Source: Chitinophaga sp. MM2321
Lineage (GTDB): Bacteria; Bacteroidota; Bacteroidia; Chitinophagales; Chitinophagaceae
NCBI RefSeq assembly: GCF_964033635.1
Contig: NZ_OZ035533.1
Span: 6,667,001-6,731,000 of the forward strand
Length of the DNA stretch: 64,000 bases
Direction of reading: 5' to 3'
In this document: in pieces, positions 35,002-43,650 of the stretch
How positions within the stretch are numbered: the first letter of the stretch is position 1
Layout of the letters: each line of letters starts with the position of its first letter
Notes under the pieces: generated by a model
What the model saw: the letters and a program-made list of their open reading frames with translations, nothing else
What the model was told of the DNA's origin: nothing
Databases searched by the model: none
Made by a program: the position numbers and the translations under genes

Positions 35002-35889
35002 GTGCGGAATTTAATCATTTTCTTTAGGCGATATTTTAACTTCTTCTTATTTCTGCTGCTGGAAGTGATTTGTATTGTATTGGTATTCAGGAACAATAAT
35101 TTTCAGCGAACAGCCTACCTTAACTCCGCCAATAATGCCAGTGGCAAGTTATATGACAAGTATAACAACGTACAGTATTACTTTCACCTGAAAGCAACAA
35201 ATGATAGCCTGGTGACTGAAAACGTACGCCTGCGCAATGCCCTGGGTACCAGTTACGATAGCATGGTTACCGGCAAAGGGCTGAGGATTGATACCATCCG
35301 CCAATACAGCGATGATACCAGCCGTAAGGTAATCAACACACAGATCCGTCGCTATGAATACTTTGATGCGAAAGTGATCAACAACTCACTGAATAAACCC
35401 ATTAACTATATTACCATTCACCGCGGCAGCCTGCAGGGAATCCGCCCCAATATGGGTGTGATCAGCGGTAGTGGCGTGGTGGGAGTAGTAAGAAGTGTAA
35501 GTGATAACTACGCCGTGGTACTGTCTATCCTTTCCAAATCCAACTCGGTATCTATCAGCGCCCGCCTTGCACAGGGCAGGGAGATGGGTTCCGTACACTG
35601 GGATGGTGAAAGCGCCGGATATGCCACACTGCGGGATATTCCTAAAAGTGCCAAAGTGCATAAAGGGGATACTGTAGTCACCAGTGGCTTTTCTGCATTG
35701 TTTCCGGAAAATATTCCCATCGGTTTTATCGACAGTGTTACCATTGCAGATAAATCGGGGACATCGTTCAATATCCGCTTGAAACTGGCGACCAATTTCT
35801 ATAACCTGCAATATGTGTATGTGATAGAGAATTTATTAAAAGACGAACAACAACGATTGGAAGATTCAACGTATAAGTTGATCAAATGA
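35002..35889 (+). CDS. mreC: Rod shape-determining protein MreC
   Basis: Bitopic elongasome scaffold between MreB and the periplasmic PBP2. The 295-residue protein has a single N-terminal anchor (FFLFLLLEVICIVLVF), a short coiled-coil (about 65-85) and the beta-rich MreC domain with GVISGSGVVGVVRSVSDNYAVVLSIL (key words GVVGVV) and GDTVVTSGFSALFPENIPIGFI (key words GDTVVTSG and PIG). The start codon is GTG at 35002; no ATG suits the N-terminus. mreD overlaps its last four bases. Confidence 0.93.
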   Translation: MRNLIIFFRRYFNFFLFLLLEVICIVLVFRNNNFQRTAYLNSANNASGKLYDKYNNVQYYFHLKATNDSLVTENVRLRNALGTSYDSMVTGKGLRIDTIRQYSDDTSRKVINTQIRRYEYFDAKVINNSLNKPINYITIHRGSLQGIRPNMGVISGSGVVGVVRSVSDNYAVVLSILSKSNSVSISARLAQGREMGSVHWDGESAGYATLRDIPKSAKVHKGDTVVTSGFSALFPENIPIGFIDSVTIADKSGTSFNIRLKLATNFYNLQYVYVIENLLKDEQQRLEDSTYKLIK

Positions 35890-36395
35890 GTATACTGCTA
35901 AGAAATATCATCCGTTTTGGTTTCCTGTTGCTGATACAGGTATTCGTGCTCAATGAAATATTGATCAATCAGCTTGTGAGCCCATATCTGTACATGCTTT
36001 TTATACTGGCATTACCCTTTAACCTGCCACGTCCGGTGGTGATGTTGCTGGGTTTTTTCGTGGGGCTGTCGCTGGATATGTTTATGAACACCATGGGGAT
36101 GCATGCTGCAGCCTGTGTGTTTATCGCGTATCTGCGCCCGTTCATTATCAATGTACTATCGCCACAGGGAGGTTTTGAAACCACGCAAAAAACGCCGTCT
36201 ATGACAAGCATGGGCGTATCGCAATTCCTGATCTATGCAGCTGTTCTTGTTTTCCTGCATCATACCGTTTACTTTATAACCGAAGTTTTCGGTTTCGCCA
36301 ACCCGTTGTATGTGATGCTGAAAATTGTGCTATCCACCGCTGCCAGTCTTTTTCTGATCATACTGTATGAATTGCTCTTCTTTACGAAGAAATAA
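35886..36395 (+). CDS. mreD: Rod shape-determining protein MreD
   Basis: A 169-residue inner-membrane elongasome protein with about five hydrophobic segments and the family-like LPFNLPRPVVMLLGFFVGLSLDMF (key words GLSLDMF). Its ATG overlaps the mreC stop (ATGA), the usual translational coupling. It has no enzymatic motif. Identity rests on position, size and topology as well as the LDMF word, since MreD sequences vary widely. Confidence 0.88.
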   Translation: MSILLRNIIRFGFLLLIQVFVLNEILINQLVSPYLYMLFILALPFNLPRPVVMLLGFFVGLSLDMFMNTMGMHAAACVFIAYLRPFIINVLSPQGGFETTQKTPSMTSMGVSQFLIYAAVLVFLHHTVYFITEVFGFANPLYVMLKIVLSTAASLFLIILYELLFFTKK

Positions 36396-36449
36396 TTCTG
36401 CGCTTTTTCATGTAGGTTTGTAAATCAAAATATATCCGTCCTCAATAGC

Positions 36450-38396
36450 ATGTCAGTTTTTAATCAGCCCAGAAAAAGAGTAATACAGGCGATTATACTT
36501 GGGATGGTTGTGCTGATCATTACCAGGTTATTCTTTTTGCAGATAGTTGAAAAGAAGTATGCCAAGCTGGCGGATGCCAATGCTGTGCTCCGTAAGGTGG
36601 TATATCCCAGCCGTGGGATCATCTTCGACCGCAAGAACCGCAGTGTCCTCAGTAATGATGTATTATACGACCTGGTGGTAACCCCCGCCAGTGTGAAGAA
36701 TATTGATACGGCTTACCTCTGTAATATTTTAAAGATAGATAAGGAAGAATTCAGAAAACGGATCATCAATTCTATTGTGAAGAATGGCCGTGTGCGGCAA
36801 TCTGTTTTCGCACCGTTGTTGCCGGCAGAAGTATTTGGCCAGCTACAGGAGAGTATGTACCTGTTTCAACCCGGTTTTGAGCTGGTACAAAGACAGATCC
36901 GTTCCTATCCGTATTCCGCTGCTGCCAATATTCTTGGTTATATAGGAGAGATTTCACCGGAGCGGTTGAAAGACTCCATGTATTCCTCCTATAACTCCGG
37001 CGATTACCTGGGACTGGCTGGTCTTGAAAGAACCTACGAGCCGGTATTGATGGGACAGCGCGGTATTCAATACCTGGTAAAAGATAACCTTAACAGACCG
37101 CAGGGTGCTTATGAAAACGGAGAGTTTGACAGCGCGGCAATAGCTGGTAAAAACCTGCGCCTGTCGCTGGATATAGACCTGCAGGTATTAGGTGAGCAAC
37201 TGATGAAGGGTAAGTCCGGCAGTATTGTGGCCATTGATCCGCAAACAGGCGGCATCCTCGCCATGGTGAGCGGTCCTACTTTTGATCCTAACCTGCTTAC
37301 CGGATCTTACCGCAGCTCCAATTCCGTGTTGCTTAACAGGGATACTACCAAGCCTACTTTTAACCGTGCTATCCAGGCAACATATCCGCCCGGCTCTACG
37401 TTTAAGCCAATGATTGCGCTGGTAGGACTGGATGAAGGGGTGATTACACCTAGCTTCGGCTATCCCTGCAGCGGGGCGTATTATGGTTGCAGCAGACCAA
37501 TCAAATGTGAGCACCATGATGCGGGACACGCCGCCAACCTACGTTTGGCACTGTCGCATTCCTGTAACTCTTATTTTGCACACGTATACAGATTGAGTGT
37601 GGATGCCGCCAAATGGGGTGGTATTAAAGTAGGCGGCCTGAAGAAATGGTCTGATTATATGAGCAGTTTCGGATTCGGGCACCGCATTGGTGTGGATGTT
37701 CCCAGTGAGGCAAGAGGTACCGTACCTACGCCGCAGTTTTATGATAAGATGTACAAAGGCAGCTGGAATTCCTGTACATCCGTATTTCTAGGTATAGGCC
37801 AGGGCGAGCTTACGTTGTCGCCGCTGCAGATGGCCAATGCCATGTGTATCATTGCCAACCGTGGGTCTTACTATATACCCCATTTTGTACAGAGCATTGA
37901 TAATGACAATTCCCACCTGCTGGATAAATACAAAGAAAAGCACATAGTGGCGAATATCACGGATACAGCCTACAGTGCAGTAATTCATGGTATGACTGAT
38001 GTGGTAACCAGTGGTACCGGCCGGATAGCGCAGATAGAAGGAATTAGTGTAGGCGGTAAAACCGGTACGGTAGAAAACTATGGTTTTGTTGATGGTAAAA
38101 GAGTGAAGCTGAAAAACCACGCCGTATTCGTAGCATTTGCCCCTGCAGAAAATGCGCGTATAGCCGTTGCCGTTATTGTGGAGAACTCCGGGTTCGGCGC
38201 AAGATATGCAGCGCCTATCGCCAGTCTGATGATGGAAAAATATCTGAAAGATACTATTTCCACCAAACGGCAGCCTTTGATGAAATCGGTGATGGAAACG
38301 GTTACCATTGATGCCGCCATGATGGCCAAATCAAAACTGGATTCGCTGAACAAGAGTGCCGCCATGAAAAAGAACGGCAGCACTATTAATAAATAA
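36450..38396 (+). CDS. mrdA: Penicillin-binding protein 2 (elongation transpeptidase)
   Basis: Class B PBP that crosslinks lateral wall under RodA/Mre control. The 648-residue protein has an N-terminal anchor (IILGMVVLIITRLFFLQIV), the dimerisation domain starting PSRGIIFDRKNRSVLSND, and the transpeptidase domain with SxxK in PGSTFKPM, SCN in LSHSCNSYF and KTGT in VGGKTGTVEN. A cysteine-rich insert YPCSGAYYGCSRPIKCEHHDAG (CSGAYYGC and CEHH) follows SxxK; this is typical of Bacteroidota PBP2 and may bind a metal, since it has three Cys and several His. rodA follows after 23 bases. Confidence 0.95.
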   Translation: MSVFNQPRKRVIQAIILGMVVLIITRLFFLQIVEKKYAKLADANAVLRKVVYPSRGIIFDRKNRSVLSNDVLYDLVVTPASVKNIDTAYLCNILKIDKEEFRKRIINSIVKNGRVRQSVFAPLLPAEVFGQLQESMYLFQPGFELVQRQIRSYPYSAAANILGYIGEISPERLKDSMYSSYNSGDYLGLAGLERTYEPVLMGQRGIQYLVKDNLNRPQGAYENGEFDSAAIAGKNLRLSLDIDLQVLGEQLMKGKSGSIVAIDPQTGGILAMVSGPTFDPNLLTGSYRSSNSVLLNRDTTKPTFNRAIQATYPPGSTFKPMIALVGLDEGVITPSFGYPCSGAYYGCSRPIKCEHHDAGHAANLRLALSHSCNSYFAHVYRLSVDAAKWGGIKVGGLKKWSDYMSSFGFGHRIGVDVPSEARGTVPTPQFYDKMYKGSWNSCTSVFLGIGQGELTLSPLQMANAMCIIANRGSYYIPHFVQSIDNDNSHLLDKYKEKHIVANITDTAYSAVIHGMTDVVTSGTGRIAQIEGISVGGKTGTVENYGFVDGKRVKLKNHAVFVAFAPAENARIAVAVIVENSGFGARYAAPIASLMMEKYLKDTISTKRQPLMKSVMETVTIDAAMMAKSKLDSLNKSAAMKKNGSTINK

Positions 38397-38419
38397 ACGA
38401 ATAAACTGAGATACCGATA

Positions 38420-39706
38420 ATGAACCGCTCGCAAGCCAAACTGACACAAGGGATTGACTGGCCAATTGTAGGCCTGTACCTGGCATTGGTGATCATAGGC
38501 ATTATGTCCATTTTTGCTGCGGAATACCGGGGAGATGATAATATCTGGCAGGATATTATTCACGTGAACAGAAACTATTCGCGTCAGATCATGTGGTTCG
38601 GCATTTCCCTTATTCTGGCCTCCATTATCTGGCTGACGGATAGTAAATTTTTTACCGCCACATCCAACCTGATGTACGCGGGCGGACTGGTATTGCTGTT
38701 GTTGGTGCTGGCTATCGGTAAGGATGTGAAGGGATCACATTCCTGGCTGGTAATTGGCGGTTTCCAGTTCCAGCCGGCGGAGTTAACGAAACTGTGTACC
38801 AACCTCGCATTGGCAAAATACTTGTCCTCGCAGGAAACGGATTTTACTAAACTACGATCGCGGCTTATTGCCGCCGCCCTGGCGCTGATCCCTGCGGGTA
38901 TCATTATTTTACAGGATGAAACAGGTCTGGCACTCGTATATTTTTCCTTCTTCCTCGTGATGTACCGTGAAGGGCTGCCCGGCGTATTGCTGGTGATTGC
39001 CTTCTCTTGTATTGTGCTTGTATTATCGGCACTCCTGGTAGATAAATATATTCTCTTTATCATCTTCACCGTTATTACCGCGCTGGTGATCTATTTCAGC
39101 CGGCGGGAAATAAAGCGGAAAAGATCGCGGCTGCTGATGATCATCGGCGTATATGCTTTTTGTTCCCTCTTCGTGATGTTCATTGTTCCTTTTGCCTTTA
39201 CCAAAGTGCTGAAAGATTACCAGGTGCGTCGTATTGAAGTAATGCTGGGTAAAGAGAATGATCCCAAGGCGACCTATAATACCCGCCAAAGTATGATTGC
39301 TATTGGCTCCGGTGGTTTCTGGGGGAAAGGTTATCTGAAAGGAACCCAGACCCGGTATGATTTTGTGCCGGAACAAAGTACTGACTTTATCTTTTGTACG
39401 GTAGGGGAAGATTTTGGCTTCTTTGGCAGTGTCATCTTCCTGGGTTTATATGTGGCCCTGCTCTTCCGGATTATTTTTATTGCGGAGCGACAGCGATCGA
39501 CCTTTACGCGCGTCTATTCTTATGGGGTGGCCAGTATCATCTTTTTCCACCTGGCCATCAATATTGCTATGACCATTGGTCTGGCGCCGGTAATCGGTAT
39601 CCCGTTACCATTGGTGAGTTATGGCGGGTCTTCCCTGATGACTTTCACGATGCTGATCTTTATTATGCTCAGGCTGGATGCCGACAGGCAGATGGTTTTA
39701 CGCTAA
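38420..39706 (+). CDS. rodA: Rod shape-determining protein RodA (SEDS glycosyltransferase)
   Basis: A 428-residue SEDS polymerase that makes lateral peptidoglycan with PBP2. About ten membrane segments; family words KGSHSWLVIGGFQFQPAELTKL (key words SWLVIGGFQFQPAE), ILQDETGLALVYF (DETG, where many SEDS proteins have KPDLG-like words), GYLKGTQTRYDFVPEQSTDFIFCTVGEDFGF (key words FVPEQSTDFIF) and PLPLVSYGGSS. The periplasmic loop with FVPEQSTDF contains the catalytic-type Asp. Last gene of the elongasome operon. Confidence 0.95.
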   Translation: MNRSQAKLTQGIDWPIVGLYLALVIIGIMSIFAAEYRGDDNIWQDIIHVNRNYSRQIMWFGISLILASIIWLTDSKFFTATSNLMYAGGLVLLLLVLAIGKDVKGSHSWLVIGGFQFQPAELTKLCTNLALAKYLSSQETDFTKLRSRLIAAALALIPAGIIILQDETGLALVYFSFFLVMYREGLPGVLLVIAFSCIVLVLSALLVDKYILFIIFTVITALVIYFSRREIKRKRSRLLMIIGVYAFCSLFVMFIVPFAFTKVLKDYQVRRIEVMLGKENDPKATYNTRQSMIAIGSGGFWGKGYLKGTQTRYDFVPEQSTDFIFCTVGEDFGFFGSVIFLGLYVALLFRIIFIAERQRSTFTRVYSYGVASIIFFHLAINIAMTIGLAPVIGIPLPLVSYGGSSLMTFTMLIFIMLRLDADRQMVLR

Positions 39707-39750
39707 AGAGAGGTCGCATTCCGGTAATTTCATTGCTGACAGCTAATGGT

Positions 39751-39758
39751 TATATTTG
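39751..39758 (+). promoter_or_regulatory. -7 promoter box before the MBL-fold gene
   Basis: TATATTTG matches TAnnTTTG exactly and ends only four bases before the ATG at 39763. If it is used, the transcript would start at or after the ATG, so either the mRNA is leaderless or the true start codon is later. A TTG lies 15 bases upstream, shorter than the usual spacing. Confidence 0.4.
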
Positions 39759-39762
39759 CAAA

Positions 39763-40509
39763 ATGGCACGTATTATTCCATTATCAGAAGGTTCATTTAC
39801 GGTAGACGGAACCAAAATATTTTCTCCTTTCCAGGTTGGTACAGATAAGTTGCAGGACCGTCCGCAGGGCTCCCTGCTGGTAGAAATCCAGCCTTTCCTG
39901 GTAATCACTGACCGCGATTATATTTTATTTGATACAGGGCTCGGCTTCCGTAATCCGGATGGCGTTTTGCAGATCCATCAGCATCTGATAGATAATGGTA
40001 TCAATCCCATGGAAATCACCAAAGTGTTGATGAGCCATTTGCATAAAGATCATTCGGGTGGTGTATCAGCTGCTGATCCGGTTACGGGTGAGCGTACGCT
40101 CACTTTCCCCGGCGCCACTTATTATGTAAATAACGAAGAGATGCTGTATGCAATGGAGCATGCCGGCAAATCGTATCATTCAGAAGATATTGCATTATTA
40201 CAACAACGGGATAATGTGATCTTCACTACCGGCAATGGCACTATCGACGGCTATATTCATTATGAACTGACCGGTGGTCATTGTCCTTATCACCAGGTAT
40301 TCCTGGTAGATGACGGAGATGATAAAGTGTTTTTCGGAGGAGATGTAGCCCCGCAGATTTCGCAGATGCGCAGCCGCTTTGCAGCCAAATATGATTATGA
40401 TGGCAAGCGTAGTATGGAGTTACGGCAACAGTTTATGGAGCGTGGTAAACAGGAGGGCTGGACTTTCCTTTTCTATCATGATACGAAGGAGCCGTTTACA
40501 AAATTTTAG
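39763..40509 (+). CDS. Metallo-beta-lactamase-fold hydrolase
   Basis: A 248-residue MBL-fold protein with the dinuclear metal motif SHLHKDHSGG (HxHxDH) at about 86-95, LFDTGLG before it, the later histidine in ELTGGHCPYHQVF and the bridging aspartate in FFGGDVAPQ. It resembles quorum-lactonase or AHL-lactonase-like and other MBL hydrolases of unknown substrate. No signal peptide, so cytoplasmic. The frame is open far upstream into rodA, but the family N-terminus begins at ATG 39763. It could be read through from the mre operon. Confidence 0.82.
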   Translation: MARIIPLSEGSFTVDGTKIFSPFQVGTDKLQDRPQGSLLVEIQPFLVITDRDYILFDTGLGFRNPDGVLQIHQHLIDNGINPMEITKVLMSHLHKDHSGGVSAADPVTGERTLTFPGATYYVNNEEMLYAMEHAGKSYHSEDIALLQQRDNVIFTTGNGTIDGYIHYELTGGHCPYHQVFLVDDGDDKVFFGGDVAPQISQMRSRFAAKYDYDGKRSMELRQQFMERGKQEGWTFLFYHDTKEPFTKF

Positions 40510-40510
40510 A

Positions 40511-41002
40511 TTATTGTCTTTTCCGCATACCGCCCGGTCCCATTCTGTTGATGCGTTGATTGTTGAGATGATTGATCATGAGGGACCGGAATTCTCTTTC
40601 ACTTTTGAATACTACGCCGGCTTTTCTGGCGGGTAATACCCGCTGGAATTCGTGGGTATAGCGCGACCGGATGTCGAGCATTCTTTTTTCATAGCCCAGT
40701 TCCTTGTCCATACTCGTTTTGGCGATGTCGTCGGCATTGCCGCCGGATATTTTTTCGGGCTGTTTTTTATTATGCCGTTCGGCTATCAGCAGTTCTACTT
40801 CCTGTGTATAGTTTTTATAAACCGGCCAGAATTTCTGGGCTTCGTCGGGTGACAGGTCCAGTTTCTTTGCCAGGTAGTCCATTTGTAATGCTTTTATTTT
40901 TTCAGTGGCATCATCCGTTTGGAGTTGTTGCTGCGCACTTCCGGCACGGGTAGCCGCGAGCAGGACAAACAGGATAATCCATATAATATTATAGCTTTTC
41001 AT
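40511..41002 (-). CDS. Spy/CpxP-like periplasmic protein
   Basis: A 163-residue exported helical protein: signal peptide ending TRAGSAQ, then ALQMDYLAKKLDLSPDEAQKFWPVYKNYTQEVE (key words KLDLSPDEAQKFWPVY), which is the LTxxQ-like helix pattern of Spy/CpxP-type proteins that bind unfolded or metal-stressed envelope proteins. The C-terminus is basic (MGPGGMRKRQ). It is the third gene of a leftward unit sigma factor - anti-sigma-like - this gene (3 bases between the last two), an arrangement often seen for periplasmic sensing in Bacteroidota. Confidence 0.7.
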   Translation of the reverse strand: MKSYNIIWIILFVLLAATRAGSAQQQLQTDDATEKIKALQMDYLAKKLDLSPDEAQKFWPVYKNYTQEVELLIAERHNKKQPEKISGGNADDIAKTSMDKELGYEKRMLDIRSRYTHEFQRVLPARKAGVVFKSEREFRSLMINHLNNQRINRMGPGGMRKRQ

Positions 41003-41005
41003 GCA

Positions 41006-41722
41006 TCACGGATTAGGTAACACCTCTTTTGATAAATCGGTTTGTTGCAGGTAGTTTTCTACGGCAGCAGCAGGCGGTTCTTCTTTAAGCTGGTTACTCA
41101 ACGTTTCCGCAGCGTTGGAACCGGCCAGATTGGTTAAAATAGCCTCATTATCAAAAGCATCTGTATGGGTTTGGAGATAGTTCACAATTTCCTGGTCGCT
41201 AACGCCTTCCAGTTGTTTTTCTATGCTTTTCATGCTTTCATTCTGCAGGAATACGAGGGCTGTAGTACCGGCGAATACGGTTAAGCAGGCGGCTACGGCC
41301 CATTTTACCCAGGTATTTGCAGGATTCCTGTGTACCACATGCATGGTGGCCGGAGCAGGAATAACTACAGGCAGGGAGTCGAAATATCCTGCGGGCACAG
41401 AAAAAGGCTGCCGACGTGGTATAGCGGCCATCAACGGAGATATAGCTTCCAGTTCTTCCTGGATCGGGTCAACTTCCAGCATGTTGATCCGTTGCATAAT
41501 AGCAGCAGGCAACGCATCAAAATATCCGGCGGGAGCAGTAAACGGGTTACCGGGTTCAACAAAAGTTGCAGCACCGTTTTCCAGCAAATGAATATGCTGC
41601 ATCATGGCTGCCGGGAATTGCTCAAAATAACCTGCCGGCACCGTAAAGGGTGCATCAGCGGGCCAGTGGGCATCCGGCGCCAGTTGCATTAATTCATTTG
41701 CTATGTGCGGTCCTTTGTTCAT
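41006..41722 (-). CDS. Anti-sigma-like membrane protein with three VPAGYF repeats
   Basis: A 238-residue protein with a cytoplasmic N-terminal half, one membrane helix (about 139-159, WVKWAVAACLTVFAGTTALVF) and a short periplasmic C-terminal domain. The N-terminal half has three copies of a 13-residue motif, PFTVPAGYFEQFP (25-37), [13 protein letters not shown] (60-72) and PFSVPAGYFDSLP (106-118), spaced 35 and 46 residues apart. This VPxGYF motif is common in proteins next to Bacteroidota ECF sigma factors; here it is tripled. It follows the sigma gene by 103 bases on the same strand and is the likely regulator of that sigma factor, although no zinc anti-sigma motif is present. Confidence 0.6.
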   Translation of the reverse strand: MNKGPHIANELMQLAPDAHWPADAPFTVPAGYFEQFPAAMMQHIHLLENGAATFVEPGNPFTAPAGYFDALPAAIMQRINMLEVDPIQEELEAISPLMAAIPRRQPFSVPAGYFDSLPVVIPAPATMHVVHRNPANTWVKWAVAACLTVFAGTTALVFLQNESMKSIEKQLEGVSDQEIVNYLQTHTDAFDNEAILTNLAGSNAAETLSNQLKEEPPAAAVENYLQQTDLSKEVLPNP

Positions 41723-41825
41723 ACACTGTTTTTTAGACAGGAAGCCATTATAATAGTTTAATGGGATTTTAATCTTTTGGTAAATATCTTTAAAGATGGC
41801 TTAAAATGAATATTTGTTATTTCAG

Positions 41826-42380
41826 CTATTCTCCGTTTTTGATGAATTCCTCGATCTTTTTTACCGCATGGTGATAGGAGGCTTTTAATGCGCCTTCTGA
41901 GGTATCCAGCACCCGGCTCATCTCCTCGTAGGGCATCTCATCGTAATACCGGAGATTAAAGACAATCCGCTGCTTTTCGGGCAGGCGGAGGATGGCAGCC
42001 TGTAGTTTCCATTCAAGTTTATTGGCATCAAACTGGGTATCCGCTTTTAGCTTATTGCTTAATCCTGCTTCCACATCGGACAATGAAATAGATTGTTTAC
42101 GTTTTTGTTGCTCCAGGAAGCTCAGGCTTTCGTTGGTCGCAATTTTATATAGCCAGGTATACAATTGAGCATCCTCCCGGAATCCTTCCAGGCTTTTCCA
42201 CACTTTTATAAATACATTTTGCAGCACGTCATTGGCATCTTCATGCCCGATCACCAATCTGCGAACATGCCAGTACAACCGTTCCTGGTACTTCCGGATT
42301 ATTAAAGTAAATCCTTTTTCCCTGGTTTCGGGTATACGGTATAGTGCCAGAAGTGCTTTGTCATCCTGTAAAACGGCCAT
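41826..42380 (-). CDS. ECF-type RNA polymerase sigma factor
   Basis: A 184-residue sigma-70 family protein with only regions 2 and 4. Region 2 is seen as GHEDANDVLQNVFIKVWKSLEGFR (key words DVLQNVFIKVWK) and LYTWLYKIATNESLSFLEQQKRK; region 4 is ILRLPEKQRIVFNLRYYDEMPYEEMSRVLDTSEGALKASYHHAVKKIEEF (key words LPEKQRIVFNLRYY and TSEGALKASYHHA). First gene of a three-gene leftward unit with an anti-sigma-like protein and a Spy-like periplasmic protein, suggesting envelope-stress control. Its promoter must be in the palindrome-bearing gap to the right. Confidence 0.9.
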   Translation of the reverse strand: MAVLQDDKALLALYRIPETREKGFTLIIRKYQERLYWHVRRLVIGHEDANDVLQNVFIKVWKSLEGFREDAQLYTWLYKIATNESLSFLEQQKRKQSISLSDVEAGLSNKLKADTQFDANKLEWKLQAAILRLPEKQRIVFNLRYYDEMPYEEMSRVLDTSEGALKASYHHAVKKIEEFIKNGE

Positions 42381-42473
42381 AGGTTAAATGGTTCTTGACA
42401 GGTTTTATATTAATGAATGTAATGAAAATAATAAAAAACCTTTTAATAAGATGTTCCAGGAAGACAAAAGTTT

Positions 42474-42642
42474 AACCAGGATGATATTGATTTAATAGGA
42501 TTGTCCTGATGGATCATTTGTTGTTCTAAAAAAATGTAGTTAAAAAAATAGCGAAGATCATAGTTGATCTCTCTCCTATAATCTTCGCTAGTCTATAAAA
42601 TACCAATCAGGACAATCCTTTTAAATCAATATAATCCTGGTT
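42474..42642. repeat. Nested double palindrome
   Basis: Outer arms 42474-42510 and 42606-42642 are inverted copies at 35 of 37 bases. Inside them sits a second inverted repeat, TAGCGAAGATCATAG (42549-42563) with CTATAATCTTCGCTA (42577-42591), 14 of 15 matching. The right outer arm overlaps the first two bases of the transketolase stop codon complement. The words AATCCTGGTT and GGATTGTCCTGAT are related to the element at 58386-58504. It may end transketolase transcription and lies in the promoter region of the sigma factor. Confidence 0.9.
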
Positions 42643-43600
42643 ATTTTTTGCGTTGAATGGCTTTTTCAGCGGCAGCTACAATATGGTCTGCATCGAGGCC
42701 ATATTTTTTCAGCAGTTCCACGGGTTTGCCGCTTTCTCCGAAAGTATCGTTGGTACCTACGTACTCGATAGGAACGGGGATGTGACGGGCAGCTACCTGG
42801 GCAATGCTATCGCCTAAACCACCGAGTACGTTGTGCTCTTCAGCAGTCACCGCACAGCCGGTTTTGGTGAGTGATTTGATAACGGCAGCTTCGTCCAGCG
42901 GCTTGATGGTGTGGATATTGATGATTTCCACACTGTATCCTCTTTCTTCCAGGATTTTACCGGCTTCTACTGCAATCCATACGAGGTGGCCGCAGGCGAA
43001 TAAAGTAATATCTGTTCCTTCATGGAGGACCTGTGCTTTACCAATCTCAAATTTTTGATCTTCCGCTGTGAAATTAGGCCATTTCGGACGGCCAAAGCGG
43101 AGATATACCGGACCTTCGTAATCAGCAATAGCGATGGTAGCAGCTTTGGTTTGATTGAAATCGCATGGAACGATAACAGTCATGCCAGGCAGCATTTTCA
43201 TCATGCCGATATCTTCAAGGATCTGGTGGGTAGCGCCATCTTCACCCAGGGTAAGCCCTGCGTGGGAAGCGCATATTTTTACGTTTTTATTGGAGTAAGC
43301 AACAGACTGACGGATCTGATCATATACCCTTCCGGTAGAAAAGTTAGCGAAAGTGGTGGTATATGGAATTTTTCCGCCGATGGTCAAACCGGCTGCGATG
43401 CCGATCATATTGGCTTCAGCGATACCTACCTGAACAAAGCGGTCAGGAAATTCTTTGATGAATGCATTCAGTTTCATGGAACCCAGCAAATCTGCTGTAA
43501 GTGCTACTACATTAGGGTTTTTGCGGCCCACTTCCAGTATGCCCTCTCCGAAACCGGCGCGGGTTTCTTTTTCGTTGAGCGGTTTAATATCTTTTACCAT
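42641..43600 (-). CDS. Transketolase C-terminal subunit
   Basis: A 319-residue protein equal to the C-terminal half of transketolase (pyrimidine-binding and C domains). Seen: [42 protein letters not shown] with the thiamine-activating glutamate in [28 protein letters not shown] and [22 protein letters not shown] (key words [12 protein letters not shown]). Split transketolases need a separate N-terminal, thiamine-diphosphate-binding subunit, usually the neighbouring gene. Here the upstream neighbour is galE, so the partner must be elsewhere. Role: pentose-phosphate carbon transfers, once paired. Confidence 0.92.
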   Translation of the reverse strand: MVKDIKPLNEKETRAGFGEGILEVGRKNPNVVALTADLLGSMKLNAFIKEFPDRFVQVGIAEANMIGIAAGLTIGGKIPYTTTFANFSTGRVYDQIRQSVAYSNKNVKICASHAGLTLGEDGATHQILEDIGMMKMLPGMTVIVPCDFNQTKAATIAIADYEGPVYLRFGRPKWPNFTAEDQKFEIGKAQVLHEGTDITLFACGHLVWIAVEAGKILEERGYSVEIINIHTIKPLDEAAVIKSLTKTGCAVTAEEHNVLGGLGDSIAQVAARHIPVPIEYVGTNDTFGESGKPVELLKKYGLDADHIVAAAEKAIQRKK

Positions 43601-43650
43601 GGCGGTTTTTTAAAATTGAAGCGTAAAAGTAAACATTTATAGTGACGATT

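Noticed and set aside
39394..39762. An upstream extension of the MBL-fold protein
   Set aside because: It overlaps rodA in another frame and its residues look like random frame-shadow; the family N-terminus begins at 39763.
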